DNA of 64,000 bases. Origin: Dryomyza anilis. Its lineage: Eukaryota; Arthropoda; Insecta; Diptera; Dryomyzidae. Location of the stretch: the NCBI GenBank assembly GCA_951804985.1, contig OX638132.1:44988791-45052790 (forward strand), written 5' to 3'. Under the pieces are notes generated by a model. That model ran no database searches. It saw nothing but the letters and a program-made list of their open reading frames with translations, and was not told the DNA's origin. The translations under genes were made by a program, and so were the position numbers. Numbering within the stretch: position 1 is the stretch's first letter; each line of letters opens with the position of its first letter. Below, piece after piece: positions 51,212-64,000 of the stretch.

Positions 51212-51868
51212 ATCCATATTAATATTAAATAAGGATGTTGTGGAGCTCCGTATCCGCAAACGCGGAGCAACAGCATTATCCGCATCATTGCGGATGTTTT
51301 GCTTTATCTTAAAAAATTTAAACATAACAATGCAATTTTAATTAATAAATTATGAATTAATTAAATATTTTATGTACTATTGCAGAACAGAAATTATGTT
51401 GTAACGTTCTCAATAAATAACTATTTTTTTATCCATATTAATATTAAATAAGGATGTTGTGGACTCCGTATCCGCAAACGCGGAGCAACAGGATTATCCG
51501 CATCATTGCGGATGTTTTGCTTTATCTTAAAAAATTTAAACATAACAATGCAATTTTAATTAATAAATTATGAATTAATTTAATATTTTATGTACTATTG
51601 CAGAACAGAAATTATGTTGTAACGTTCTCAATAAATAACTATTTTTTTATCCATATTAATATTAAATAAGGATGTTGTGGAGCTCCGTATCCGCAAACGC
51701 GGAGCAACAGCATTATCCGCATCATTGCGGATGTTTTGCTTTATCTTAAAAAATTTAAACATAACAATGCAATTTTAATTAATAAATTATGAATTAATTT
51801 AATATTTTATGCACTATTGCAGAACAGAAATTATGTTGTAACGTTCTCAATAAATAACTATTTTTTAT
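51212..51868 (+). repeat. Three tandem 218-bp units with GC hairpins
   Basis: TCCATATTAATATTAAATAA starts units at 51213, 51432 and 51650 (periods 219 and 218). Each has CCGCAAACGCGG and ATCCGCATCATTGCGGAT, two GC-rich inverted repeats in otherwise AT-rich DNA, and ends AATAAATAACTA. Units are nearly identical. Confidence 0.93.
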
Positions 51869-51873
51869 TATTT

Positions 51874-52268
51874 TTTTTTTTGTTTTACGACCTCTTTTGA
51901 TTATTTTAAGATATTGTCTTAACGTGCCCAAGGTCCAGTCGGTACAAATTGGGTGTTTTGTACCAAAAAATAAAACAACAAACAATTGGCAAAATGAATT
52001 GAGTGGCAGATCGTACAGCTGTTTCAGAGGCAGCAAAGCCCCATCATCAGCTATCTTTCTCTGCAGATACTATATTTCAAGTCGCTTAAGTTTTCCTTCT
52101 CCAATAATCACAATAATAATTATGTGCATTGAAGAATGAACCAAAAGCAGAAAAGCAGAAGGAAAACTTAAGAGTCTTGAAATGTAGAATCTGTTGTTTT
52201 ATTTGTTGGAACAAAACACCCAATTTGTACCGATTACCGACTGGACCTTGAGCACGTTAAGACAATAT
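51874..52268. mobile_element. Foldback MITE, copy B
   Basis: Reverse-oriented relative of 35222-35630. Shares GATATTGTCTTAACGTGC, AAATTGGGTGTTTTG ends and the interior GGCAGATCGTACAGCTGTTT. An inner hairpin is built from CTTAAGTTTTCCTTCT and AGAAGGAAAACTTAAG. The unit directly follows the 218-bp repeats. Confidence 0.78.
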
Positions 52269-52422
52269 ATAAAAATATTTTTTTTATTTCTAGAAAAATA
52301 TAAAAAAATATCCGATTTCTTAGTATCGTATTCCGATTGACTTCTAGATTCTAATCAATAACTCAGTCTCCTAGCCTAAAACAACTTCAACCCAAAAGAC
52401 GTAGAACCAAATTCGTTTATTA

Positions 52423-52640
52423 AGAATATGTTTCGAACGTCTCTCCGAGTATTTTAAGACTAAAATAAAAAATATAGTAGGCTGGAGTTTCAAAATATTG
52501 CGGTTTAAATTTTTTTGCGGTTTATCAAAAAAATATAAAAAAAACACGAAAAAAATTGTAATCGCGATATTTTAAAATCCTGCCTACGATTTTTTAAATT
52601 TAGTCTTAAAATACTCAGGGGGATGTCCGAAACATATTTT
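52423..52640. mobile_element. Small inverted-repeat MITE
   Basis: ATATGTTTCGAACGTCTCTC then CGAGTATTTTAAGACTAAA at the left face TTTAGTCTTAAAATACTC and GTCCGAAACATAT at the right, about 38 bp with mismatches. Total about 218 bp. No target duplication resolved. Confidence 0.6.
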
Positions 52641-53273
52641 TAGTTTTTTATTTAAACATTTTGAATAACGAATAAAATTTATTTGTATGAAAATCATTTA
52701 AATTTTTTTTTTGATTAAATTTATTTCTATATTTATTTTTTAAATTTCTAATAACGAATATATGCTTGAAAATTGACGATTTGAAAATTTTATTTGAATT
52801 GTTATTTGAATAATTCCCTAATCTGGTGTCTAGTGTTATTTTATATATATTTTTATAGCAAATCAAGTGATCTAAAGTAAAAAAATAAATTTGAAGAATC
52901 AAAATTTAATATTGCGCACAAAGTAAATGTCTTAATACGTGCTTTAATTTTTTGAATTGAATGAATATGATGATATTTTTTGATTATTGGTAATACAGCT
53001 AGATTTTAATGTTATTTTTTTTTTACTAAGTTTTTGTAAAAGCAAAAATTTTATCTTTTTAATTATGTCCCTTTTTGCTCTCACGTTCGTAGCACTGTTC
53101 ACATTCTACGTGAAGATTAGAATGTTTAATATGAACCTTTGTTTCGATTTTTACAACTCTGCTCTTAGTAGGTTAGGAGTTATAGCAATTTTAATGTTTT
53201 GGTTATATGGTAGATGTCACGCCTCGTGCTCTAATCCCGCCCACATTTCGGAAAATGATAAACTACCATAATA
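52641..53273. other. AT-rich, no gene supported
   Basis: An ORF at 52987-53271 has a hydrophobic stretch (SLFALTFVALFTFYVKI) but abuts the BEL fragment and shows no homologous block; it may be BEL LTR sequence. Confidence 0.35.
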
Positions 53274-53990
53274 ACATTATAGGGCCTCCAATCAAGAAAT
53301 GAGCAGGTGTCAAGGCGGATAAGTCTGTCTAATTAGTCGACATTGGACTCAAGGGCCTGGTATTTAAGCAGGCTTCGATGCGGGCTATAATGGTAGATAA
53401 TTCCTCAAATCTGTACTTGCTACAATTTTACGGAAATGTGTTTTAAAGCTTTTAACACCAGCTTCCTAAAGCCCTTCCATATGTGGAGAACCGTAGGTAT
53501 GAAATTCCAAGTGATTTCTTGCTGGGTGTAATTAAATTCTTTTTTAAGGATTTTGGATGCTCCAACAAAGTTGGTTCCATTAAGACATCCTCGGCGTGAC
53601 ACAAAGGCAGATGACGATAAAACACTTATAAGTTCTAAATGTATAGCTTTCGTCGTGAAGCAGACGAATACGCGTAACCTTTGTTATAAGGCAAACCCTG
53701 CCGGTGTAATTTTTTATATCAAACGGGCCAGCAAAATCGACCCCTCTATTTTCAAAAACTCTTGATAGCGTAGTTCGTTCAGGGGGTAGGGCTGCCATAA
53801 TTTGTGATTGTTGATTTTTCTTATACAAGACACATTTTTTGCATGGCAATGAAATAGAAGTGATCATGTCGAGCGAACTCCAAGCGTTTTCGTATTACTC
53901 GAGTCTTCAAACTCGAGAAAATCTGCATCCAATATATTATCAATAGGCAGATCCCAACGATTTTCTTTGTAGTTTGCAGTTCATTTGCGT
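53274..53990 (-). repeat. 717-bp direct duplication, copy 1 (BEL integrase)
   Basis: ACATTATAGGGCC to TCATTTGCGT, same as 55204-55920 at offset 1930. Encodes integrase pieces: CKKCVLYKKNQQSQIMAALP, GVDFAGPFDIKNYTGRVCLI, then a frame change and LNGTNFVGASKILKKEF. Stops and frameshifts are shared by both copies. Confidence 0.93.
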
Positions 53991-54624
53991 GGGCTAAATT
54001 TCGTGACTGTGGCTATCTTAAGTACACAGATATTAGCAATTAAAAGCTTGCCACGCCCATTTTTGTACCTTAAGGGGCGAATTTCAAAAAATACCGCCTT
54101 AGTGCGCGCCAACGTTGGGAGATGAAATGTCCAAATTTCATGTTCCCAGGTCGAAGGGTTTGGGCTGGGCGTTGATCGATCAGTCAATCAGGACTTGTTC
54201 TTTTATATACATATATAGAAGAAGATAGATATATTTCTTTATTATCTCGGTATCAAAATAATTCAGGGAAGGTTAGGTTTGGTAGTGAGGATGTTGGCAA
54301 GGCAAATACATAATATTTGGCACTTGCCAGCCCACTTAGACCAATTGTTTACGCAGAAAAAATGCGTATATTTCAAGACTTTTCCTATCATTCGAAATCA
54401 ATTAAAAAGCAGAAGTTTATGGTTTTTTGATCTATTTATTTGAGCAAGTATAATTGTATAAAATTACATGTATAAAAATACACAATAAGATTGGAGATCA
54501 AGGAAGGAAGTCCAATATATAAAATGTGAATTATAGATGGTCGATGGCTTAGTCGCTGCTCTTCAACGTCACGGACCCGACGTGTTTTGGTTGGCTTGAC
54601 GACCAGTCGATCAGCATGGATCAG
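53991..54624. other. Spacer between BEL pieces, probable other repeat
   Basis: GC-richer start with GGGCGAATTTC and a TTGATCGATCAGTCAATCA palindromic word near 54170. No coding match to BEL. It may be a separate MITE inserted in or beside the element. Confidence 0.35.
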
Positions 54625-54831
54625 CTAATTGTGCGCTTTATGGCAATATTTGCAGGAACGTTTACTGGTGCAGTCCTTTGCTGTGTGAGAGTGTGCCAGA
54701 CACTTCGCGCAATATTTATGGAAGTGTATTGCTCGGTGTTTCTTCTCTATGTTAAGGGTGCCGAATACCTCGCAATACCGTAAGGGGTAATTGCGTTGGT
54801 ACACACGGCATTGAAATTTATGCATATCCAT
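54625..54831 (-). pseudogene. Zinc-knuckle ORF downstream of BEL DUF5641
   Basis: Starts ATG after a TTCCTATTTCTTTTTCAG acceptor-like tract (54849-54866). Encodes CRVYQRNYPLRYCEVF, HKYCAKCLAHSHTAKDCTSK and CKYCHKAHN. The first CxxC has one Cys changed to Tyr relative to the related ORF at 3671. The frame stops at 54625 with no retropepsin part after it. Confidence 0.72.
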
Positions 54832-54899
54832 ATTAAAATATAAAGGAGCTGAAAAAGAAATAGGAAGATGAGTTAGGAGAAGGGGTATGAAGATGTTAA

Positions 54900-55203
54900 A
54901 TTAACAAAGGTATTAGTTTGACAATGGATCTGGTATTAAGTCCTCGTTGGGTCCGAATATCGGCTACCCGAACATGAACGTCATTTCCTGAATAGACTTT
55001 CATAACTCGACCTAAGTGCCAGTCGATAGGTGGCAAATTTTCCTGTCGAATGATTACGAGATCATCTATGGAGATATCACGTTGGGGGGACTTCCATTTA
55101 TAGCGTCGATGAAGTTCCTTAAAATATTCTTCTTTCTAGCGCATGCAAAACTGTAGATGAATTAGACTTAGCCGCGAATCATCGATGAACGGCTCCGAAG
55201 GAG
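54900..55203 (-). pseudogene. BEL DUF5641 fragment
   Basis: KEEYFKELHRRYKWKSPQRD, ISIDDLVIIRQENLPPIDWH, LGRVMKVYSGNDVHVRVADI, then RTQRGLNTRSIVKLIPL. Matches the plus-strand fragment at 3330-3612 in order and spacing. One stop near its start. Confidence 0.82.
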
Positions 55204-55920
55204 ACATTATAGGGCCTCCAATCAAGAAATGAGCAGGTGTCAAGGCGGATAAGTCTGTCTAATTAGTCGACATTGGACTCAAGGGCCTGGTATTTAAGCA
55301 GGCTTCGATGCGGGCTATAATGGTAGATAATTCCTCAAATCTGTACTTGCTACAATTTTACGGAAATGTGTTTTAAAGCTTTTAACACCAGCTTCCTAAA
55401 GCCCTTCCATATGTGGAGAACCGTAGGTATGAAATTCCAAGTGATTTCTTGCTGGGTGTAATTAAATTCTTTTTTAAGGATTTTGGATGCTCCAACAAAG
55501 TTGGTTCCATTAAGACATCCTCGGCGTGACACAAAGGCAGATGACGATAAAACACTTATAAGTTCTAAATGTATAGCTTTCGTCGTGAAGCAGACGAATA
55601 CGCGTAACCTTTGTTATAAGGCAAACCCTGCCGGTGTAATTTTTTATATCAAACGGGCCAGCAAAATCGACCCCTCTATTTTCAAAAACTCTTGATAGCG
55701 TAGTTCGTTCAGGGGGTAGGGCTGCCATAATTTGTGATTGTTGATTTTTCTTATACAAGACACATTTTTTGCATGGCAATGAAATAGAAGTGATCATGTC
55801 GAGCGAACTCCAAGCGTTTTCGTATTACTCGAGTCTTCAAACTCGAGAAAATCTGCATCCAATATATTATCAATAGGCAGATCCCAACGATTTTCTTTGT
55901 AGTTTGCAGTTCATTTGCGT
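55204..55920 (-). repeat. 717-bp direct duplication, copy 2 (BEL integrase)
   Basis: Identical by eye to 53274-53990. Here it is flanked upstream by RT sequence (55921-56080) and downstream by DUF5641 (55200), its natural order, so this is probably the original. Confidence 0.93.
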
Positions 55921-56512
55921 AGCGAAAACGTGGCAAAACATTGGGTTCTTCAATGAGTTCATCTCGTGCAGAGATAGCTGTCGATAGATCGTGAGCACCA
56001 GCAAGAGCATCATCAACACACATCGAATTTTTAAAAATGTATGCCGCTAACGGGATCGTCTCCTGTGTGTCTTGAGCCAATCTTAATAAGGTACGAATGG
56101 CAAGATGTGGGGCACAATTATTGTCGAAAGTGACAGTTTTTAATTGGTCGCGTTAAATATAACGCGAAGAGCAGTTTTACAACCCGCATGATGTGGTTAA
56201 TACCAATGTGCGGAATTGTGCTCAAATTGTGGAGGTTCGATTTTTTTCATATGGTTAAGCGTAACATATTCGTTAATCACTTTATCATAATTCTCCTTCA
56301 CCGTAGGCCTGCGCAGAAGTGAAGCTTCGTTTCGAAGGTATTGCAATATTGCGCGAATGACCAAGCTTCATCATAGAAGGGTAGTTGATTTTTAAGGACA
56401 AATTTACCACTTATCGACCATCACTATTACGTTTGGTCGTTTTAGCATACAGTTCCTCACACAACTTTTCGTCAGAAGTTAAAAATCTTTTCTTAGGAAC
56501 TTCTTCCAGTTC
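55751..56512 (-). pseudogene. BEL RT fragment fused to integrase
   Basis: 56080-55921 reads AAYIFKNSMCVDDALAGAHD, the RT catalytic block with the Tyr before VDD replaced by Cys. It is then joined by deletion to the segment before integrase. 56090-56512 has traces of earlier RT in broken frames. The YxDD change and deletion make it dead. Confidence 0.75.
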
Positions 56513-57583
56513 CTATAAGCGAAGCAATTGTTGATTTATGGTAGCATCATTGTCATAATGAACACGAGTGGCAAAGCAAGAAACTGGGGCCACCGGTAGT
56601 GGTCGCGTAAAAATCCATCCAAATACCGTTTCCTGGGCAATAAGAGTCCCCAGGACGTTTCGATGCATACCCTCCTTCATAATCAATGGATAGAGATCGC
56701 CACCAATTAAAACGTCGACCGTAAAACTTTTGAAAAAGTACTTATCAGCTAGTACTAAATTAGGTAATTGAAACTGTATAGCAAGTTCAATTTGACACGA
56801 TGGTAAGTCACCTGCATTTTTTGGTAAAACCAGTGCCATTGTTTCCAACTGCATGTTACGATTAAGGAGGGATCCAATTATAAAAAAGCATCGCTTTATA
56901 GGATTGGCAGTGACGGCTTGGTTTAACCCCGAAATCAAGGCTTGTGTCGAAGACACTGGCAGCTTTAAAAGATTGCGAAGAAGTTCCGAAATAAGGGAGG
57001 ATTCAGACGCAGAATCTATTAATGCACTTGCAGAGTACGTAATACCCATATGGCATATATTGATAATGACAGTACCAAGAAGAACTTTTGTAGTCTGTGA
57101 AGCAAAGCATGATTGCAAGTATTCTATTGCATCTTGTGGAGAAGTGGATTGTATGTTATTGTAAAAGGATTGTTGCATGTTTTCTGGCAGAGGGCGTGAC
57201 CCTGACGCCGAAGGAGTTGAAGTAACTTCTGGTGTATGAGATGGCGAAGGGCGTGGCCCAGACGTGGTCGGATTCCAACTCATGAAATGAGATGAAGTGG
57301 ACTGTATATGATTTTGAAAAGATTGTTGTGTGTTAAATGGCGGAGGGCGCGACCCTGACGCCGACGTAGTCGTGTCACTGCTCATAAAAGGAGCCGAAGG
57401 CTCAGAGGTATCCCTATGTAAAAGCGTATGATGACGCTTTTTACACAATGAGGAACCGTAAACACTTTTACAGTCATTAAGCTCATGGGATCTACTAAAG
57501 CAGTTAACGCAGCATTGAAACCTTTTGACATTTAAATAGCGATTGGAGACGCTCATTTGTAAAAACCGTTTGCACACCCGCAA
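56513..57583 (-). CDS. BEL Gag end and protease (356 aa open)
   Basis: CCVNCFSRSHELNDCKSVYG and CKKRHHTLLH are zinc knuckles. A Ser/Thr/Pro-rich linker contains two copies of an SASGSRP-P...QQSF-NIQSTS unit. The protease block reads YSASALIDSASESSLISELL, with D-S-A where D-S/T-G is expected, so activity is doubtful. LADKYFFKSFTVDVLIGGDL and GMHRNVLGTLIAQETVFGWI complete the DUF1758 part. The frame is unbroken; 57584-58075 (Gag N-terminal part, SIASFSIYAIDTTNWDPILI) is in other frames. Confidence 0.82.
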   Translation of the reverse strand: MRVCKRFLQMSVSNRYLNVKRFQCCVNCFSRSHELNDCKSVYGSSLCKKRHHTLLHRDTSEPSAPFMSSDTTTSASGSRPPPFNTQQSFQNHIQSTSSHFMSWNPTTSGPRPSPSHTPEVTSTPSASGSRPLPENMQQSFYNNIQSTSPQDAIEYLQSCFASQTTKVLLGTVIINICHMGITYSASALIDSASESSLISELLRNLLKLPVSSTQALISGLNQAVTANPIKRCFFIIGSLLNRNMQLETMALVLPKNAGDLPSCQIELAIQFQLPNLVLADKYFFKSFTVDVLIGGDLYPLIMKEGMHRNVLGTLIAQETVFGWIFTRPLPVAPVSCFATRVHYDNDATINQQLLRL

Positions 57584-58068
57584 AACATGTTGTTGTTTGG
57601 GGCAAAGAACGTAAAATGAACCTGTAAGGTTCGCGTGCTAACTATTATATCTTTTAGGCAATGCTGGGTGTTGTGGATGAAGTGTTTTTGTAAGTGGAGG
57701 TTTGACGGTATGGTGACCGCCGGTGTCTCCGATGGATTCAAGTGTCTTGAAGCGTTCAGAAAGGAACGCATCAAGATTACTCCACTTCGGGATACCCGAC
57801 TTATCCACCAAGCTTTGTTCGCAGAGACTCAAGGCTTACCTGAAGCGCTGAGAGCACAGAAATATTAGGATGGGATCCCAATTTGTTGTATCGATGGCAT
57901 AAATCGAAAAGGATGCAATACTATTGTTAATCGTACGTTGCAAACTCTTAAGTGCAGCTGCACTTTCAGAAGATACGAGAGGAAGGTCGAACAAAAGATT
58001 AAGTTGGTCGTTGACTATATCGCGTGCGTTCCCGCTTGTCTTTTGAAAAAATGGTAAAGACGTTCAAC

Positions 58069-60074
<2,006 letters not shown>

Positions 60075-60655
60075 TATTTATACCCTACACCTATGAGGTA
60101 CAGGGTATATTAACTTTGTGCATATATTGTAACGCCCCTTAGGAGGCGTTTCCGGTATGGAAAAGTATATATATTCTTGATCAGCATCACTACCCGAGTC
60201 CGTTTAGCCATGTCCGTCTGTATGTCTGTGTGTCTGTCTGTCCGACTACAAGATAACTTGAGAAATATGTTTTAGGCAAAACGTGGTTCTGAGTTTGGAA
60301 ATGAGCCAAATCGGTCAACGGACACGCCCACATCTCATACGAGTCACTTTTAAATAACTCTTTAGGAACTAATAACTCGAAAATATTTAAGATATAGTTA
60401 TAAAACTTAAAACGTATTGTTAGAATTCACCTAAAAATATGTCGTCCAAAAATGGGCGTTATTCGTCCACATTTGATTTTTTCATTATTTACCGATTTTT
60501 TGTAGTGGAAATTTTAGTCGTAAATTATTAAAAATTATCACACCAAATTATAAGAGTGTAGGGTATTCCATAGTCGGGCCCGACCGACTATAAAAGTTCG
60601 TCCCAAGTGACGAACGTACCCATGTGACCTAACTTTCCCAACTCGTTATATTTCT
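60075..60655 (-). repeat. DINE-1-like repeat, copy 2
   Basis: Starts TATACCCTACACCTATGAGG and shows TATATATATTCTTGATCAG, GTCCGTCTGT runs, GGTCGGGCCCGAC (reverse) and GTGACCTAACTTTCCCAACT at the end. It mirrors copy 1 with an internal deletion. Confidence 0.65.
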
Positions 60656-61564
60656 GTTTCATTTATATATTATAGCAATTTTATAAAGAAATGCACATCC
60701 AGTCCATACGGTGTATCTCGCAGAAGATCGGGCATTATTTATAAAATAAAACAACGCAACTCGCCTGGCAACATCGCTTACTCGTTGCATACATACAAAA
60801 AATGAGCACCATGTTTATACAACTTGTCCTTGTAGTTTTATGTGTATGAGAAAAAGATAAACTGCGTAATGCTACTCCATCGTGAGGAGAAAAATTCAGA
60901 AAAGTTAAAATATCTACGTATAGATTTTCAAATTTCCAAAGTATAATTAAAAATCATAAAATTTTACTCGTAAACGATTTGCGAATCCAAAAAAAAATTC
61001 CAAAATTGTAGAATAAAATCAGAAAAAAATACCGGAAAAATAAATTTAAATTTTTAAAACAATTTTGATATGCAATATAATTATGATATACAATGATATT
61101 ATATAAACTATGATAGTAAATAATTATTCGTAGATTATAACTTGTAACGAGGGAGTTGCGAAAAAACTGATAAAAATATAACAATAAATTAACTTGGAAT
61201 TTATTTATTTGTATTGTAAATCACAAAAAAAAGGAAATTCACATATGTTTAACACTTGTTAACTTTTTAAATTATTAGGAACAATTTATTTTCGCTACCA
61301 CTGTGAAATCATATATATGCGTACGATGAGTCGATTCACTTTTCCAAAGATCGGAGAAAATCGCACAAGTATTGCGCGAGAGTGAAGTCCAATCTCAACA
61401 ACACGATCGCATCCACTCACAGAATAGATGTCCAACGATGTGACAACTTCCACTCAATTATGGCTCTCCATGGATGAAAACTTGTTTAGATTGAGTCAAA
61501 GCTCTCAGCAAGAGAAAGCACAAATACCAATCACTCACGAATTGCGTGTTGCATGCAATTACAA
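60656..61564. other. No supported gene
   Basis: AT-rich between two DINE-like copies. 61320-61430 is GC-richer and may be repeat sequence. Confidence 0.4.
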
Positions 61565-62275
61565 TTTAAACCAGTTGGGAAGGTTAGATCACATGGGAAA
61601 TTTTAAAGTAGGTGTAATTATGATAGTTAGGATTATCAAAATTATAGTCGGTCTAAGCCGACTATAAATACCCTACACATATGTGTGGTTACCATTCAAA
61701 GTGATATATAGGTCACCAGGGTATACGAATCCTGAAAATAACTACAATTCAATCGCTGAAGAATTTCCATTCATTTGATACCCATATTTACAAATGGGTA
61801 GGTGTACCGATTTTGTCGATTTTTTTTTTGTGAACCACAAGTCTTTTTTCCGGAAAACATTATTATAATGTATTTGAGCATGATATCAATATATATTTGA
61901 CCAAAAAAGTTTACCTAAGCACGTATACATAAAAATTGATCTTTATATGTACATTTTATATGAGGTATTTGAACATAAGTGGTCGGATCATAGGTCACAA
62001 TGGACCGATCTCGCCAATTTTTTCGCACATACAGCGGTATATTAGTAATCTTAGTTATAAGTTTCATTTATCTAGCTCTTCTATTTTAAAAGTAGTAGGG
62101 ATTTCAACAGACAGACGGACAGACAGACGGACAGACGGACATCGCTAAATCGACTCAGGAGGTCATGCTGATCAAGAATATATATACTTTTCCATACCGG
62201 AGATGCTTCCTTCTGGGTGTTACAAACGGCGTACCAAACTGAATATACCCTTTCACTCTTAGTGTAGGGTATAAA
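61565..62275 (+). repeat. DINE-1-like repeat, copy 3
   Basis: Starts GGGAAGGTTAGATCACATGG, with GGTCTAAGCCGACTATAAAT, GACGGACAGACAGACGGACA at 62113-62138, ATCAAGAATATATATACTTT and ends TAGTGTAGGGTATAAAAA. More diverged in its middle than copies 1 and 2. Confidence 0.65.
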
Positions 62276-63336
62276 AAAAATCTCATTCGTAAAATTACTC
62301 ACTATACTGGATGAGCGCCAGCAGTGAAAAAAACGTATAACGCAAAGACTCGGGAAACGAACTTGTCGCGCTCAAAAAAAAAATAAACCCTTCACTTTGC
62401 AGAGCGTCAGCAGTTGACGTACAAGTCACTCAAAAAGACTGAGCATACAAAAATGCAATTCTGCTCTCTGAAAGAGATGCAATCGTCACTTGACAAAAAA
62501 AATAACTCGCTTTTCTCTAATCAAGAAGAGTGTGGGTGTCGAAGTAATAGAGAAAACTCTGGTTGATACAACACAAATTAACTTTTAAAATATATTTTTC
62601 TTTTTTTAACTGTATTTTTAATTAATAAATAATGGCTAATGCAAATTTGCTTTTTACTCACTTTAATCGTTTCACTTTATTTATATTTAACCGCACACTT
62701 TTCTTTAATAGATGATGGTAGCCATGACAAAATGTTCACTGAGTTTTTTTGGCACTTACTGTTGTTGTGTTTCAGCAAGTTCGTATAGGCTGTAAAAACT
62801 CTACAGTGTTTAAATACGAGAACTGCACTTTGGATAAAAATTAAATCAATAGATTTGTGTATTTGCATAACTCAATGCATAACTCAGCAATTTATAACAA
62901 TCATTTAGGTAATATATAAATTAAAAGTTTTCCAATTCATAAAAAATATATAATATTTTTAATATAACTTAAAGAAGTCTTCGCGGGACGCAGATGAAGC
63001 GTTAGCGGGCCTGGTCTAGAGTATGCTAGGTGGACAAAATTGATTGTTGCATTTCCATGATATATAAATAACATTTAATTAATAACATTCCAAAAGCCAC
63101 GAAAATACAATTTTTATGTGTATAACATTCACATGGTTGGAAAAAAAGTTCGACAATATAGCTATTTAAATACAAAAAAAAATTTATTTTTAATTTTTGG
63201 AAAAAGCTCTAGGATTACGAAATTTATAAATATTTGGAAGATTTCAATTTAGCTATCCAATGATGATTTGACGACTGGAGAGTAAGTAATTTAAAAATGC
63301 ATATACAAATTTTATAGAATAAATAATATTTACTAC
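62276..63336. other. No supported gene
   Basis: AT-rich with a GC-richer island 62960-63030 (CGGGACGCAGATGAAGCG). Leads into the terminal palindrome. Confidence 0.4.
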
Positions 63337-63647
63337 TTAAATGAAAAATTTTAAAATAAAAATAAATTAAATTTTTAATTCTTTTCATCTATTCCGGAAC
63401 CAAAAAAATACATCAAGAGGTTCTAGGCCTGTTATCCCATCCCATCCGGGGACCTTTCGGCTCGCAGTCCAACGCACTAACATTGAGCTACCAACGCTTG
63501 CAGAGATATTAGGTTAGGAAGTTGGAAAATATATAATAATTGGCAATTGCCTGCACACTTTGGCCATTATTGATCCATTGGATATATATATATATATATA
63601 TATATACGGCCGCACGGATGTAACTTACTAAAACATTGAAATTTAAG

Positions 63648-63683
<36 letters not shown>

Positions 63684-63723
63684 CTTAAATTTCAATGTTT
63701 TAGTAAGTTACATCCGTGCGGCC

Positions 63724-63757
<34 letters not shown>

Positions 63758-64000
63758 AATGGATCAATAATGGCCAAAGTGTGCAGGCAATTGCCAATTA
63801 TTATATATTTTCCAACTTCCTAACCTAATATCTCTGCAAGCGTTGGTAGCTCAATGTTAGTGCGTTGGACTGCGAGCCGAAAGGTCCCCGGATGGGATGG
63901 GATAACAGGCCTAGAACCTCTTGATGTATTTTTTTGGTTCCGGAATAGATGAAAAGAATTAAAAATTTAATTTATTTTTATTTTAAAATTTTTCATTTAA
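63337..64000. repeat. 664-bp palindrome running to the window edge
   Basis: Arms of about 332 bp are exact complements in every stretch I compared, except for (TA)12 versus (TA)15 tracts. Turn is (TA)n at about 63651-63680. Each arm includes GGCCGCACGGATGTAACTTA, CAATTGCCTGCACACTTTGG and a tRNA-like block. The true outer limit is beyond position 64000. Confidence 0.93.
63836..63900 (+). other. tRNA-like sequence in the palindrome
   Basis: CGTTGGTAGCTCAATGTTAG, TGCGTTGGACTGCGAG and CCGAAAGGTCCCCGGATGGG. Resembles a tRNA from D arm to variable loop, without a B box. The mirror copy is at 63437-63501, minus. Related to 30104-30155. Confidence 0.5.

Noticed and set aside
53553..55695. Plus-strand 70-codon ORF present twice
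   Set aside because: Antisense of the duplicated BEL integrase segment; duplicated only because the DNA is.
63836..63900. Functional tRNA gene
   Set aside because: No T arm or acceptor pairing; B box missing.

Overview
The window is eukaryotic, AT-rich, repeat-dominated DNA. It most likely comes from a fly, probably a calyptrate dipteran. This rests on BEL/Pao, copia-type and LOA/R1- and CR1/Jockey-type retrotransposons, DINE-1-like repeats, short 66-bp introns and many MITEs. I see no complete host gene. Nearly every recognisable coding stretch belongs to a transposon, and most are broken.

Layout. 1-3969 and 27356-28690 are two halves of one BEL/Pao element (RT, RNase H, integrase, DUF5641, zinc knuckle, then a retropepsin-like domain). 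Between them, at 3970-27349, sits a Polinton/Maverick, a virus-like self-synthesising DNA transposon. It has about 0.9-1.0 kb terminal inverted repeats starting AGTAGTATG and an exact 6-bp target duplication (GTTAAT). It carries, mostly on the minus strand, a cysteine protease, double-jelly-roll major capsid protein, a small basic structural protein, a penton-like minor capsid protein, an integrase with a chromo-like C-terminus and a family B DNA polymerase with zinc fingers. On the plus strand are a packaging ATPase, small companions and a spliced C2H2 zinc-finger gene. Its polymerase gene is interrupted by an LOA/R1-like retrotransposon (12083-15945, 10-bp TSD) and a copia-type element (16907-20669, 5-bp TSD GTTTA). 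A CR1/Jockey-like retrotransposon (about 21149-25110) follows. All morphogenesis genes carry frameshifts or deletions, so the copy looks dead.

27350-31507 is a large inverted duplication that copied the Polinton/BEL junction. 31508-31720 is a second Polinton-type terminus. 32497-34365 is a Transib-like non-autonomous transposon (CACGGTG ends, CGTCG duplications) carrying an internal ~168-bp tandem array. 35.2-41.5 kb holds MITE-type inverted-repeat elements and a perfect 66-bp hairpin. 42025-47975 is a BEL/Pao element with 369-bp LTRs, a gag with one in-frame stop, a large pol deletion and an envelope-like (F-type fusion) gene. 48-53 kb holds further MITEs, a 218-bp tandem repeat and two possible host exons. 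53274-58075 is a third BEL fragment with an identical 717-bp direct duplication. 58-64 kb holds (TA)n, two DINE-1-like repeats and, at the window edge, a 664-bp palindrome containing a tRNA-like sequence.

History inferred from nesting: BEL insertion, then the Polinton, then retrotransposons inside the Polinton and an inverted duplication of its edge. Domain calls come from reading the sequence and remembered family features; no database search was run.
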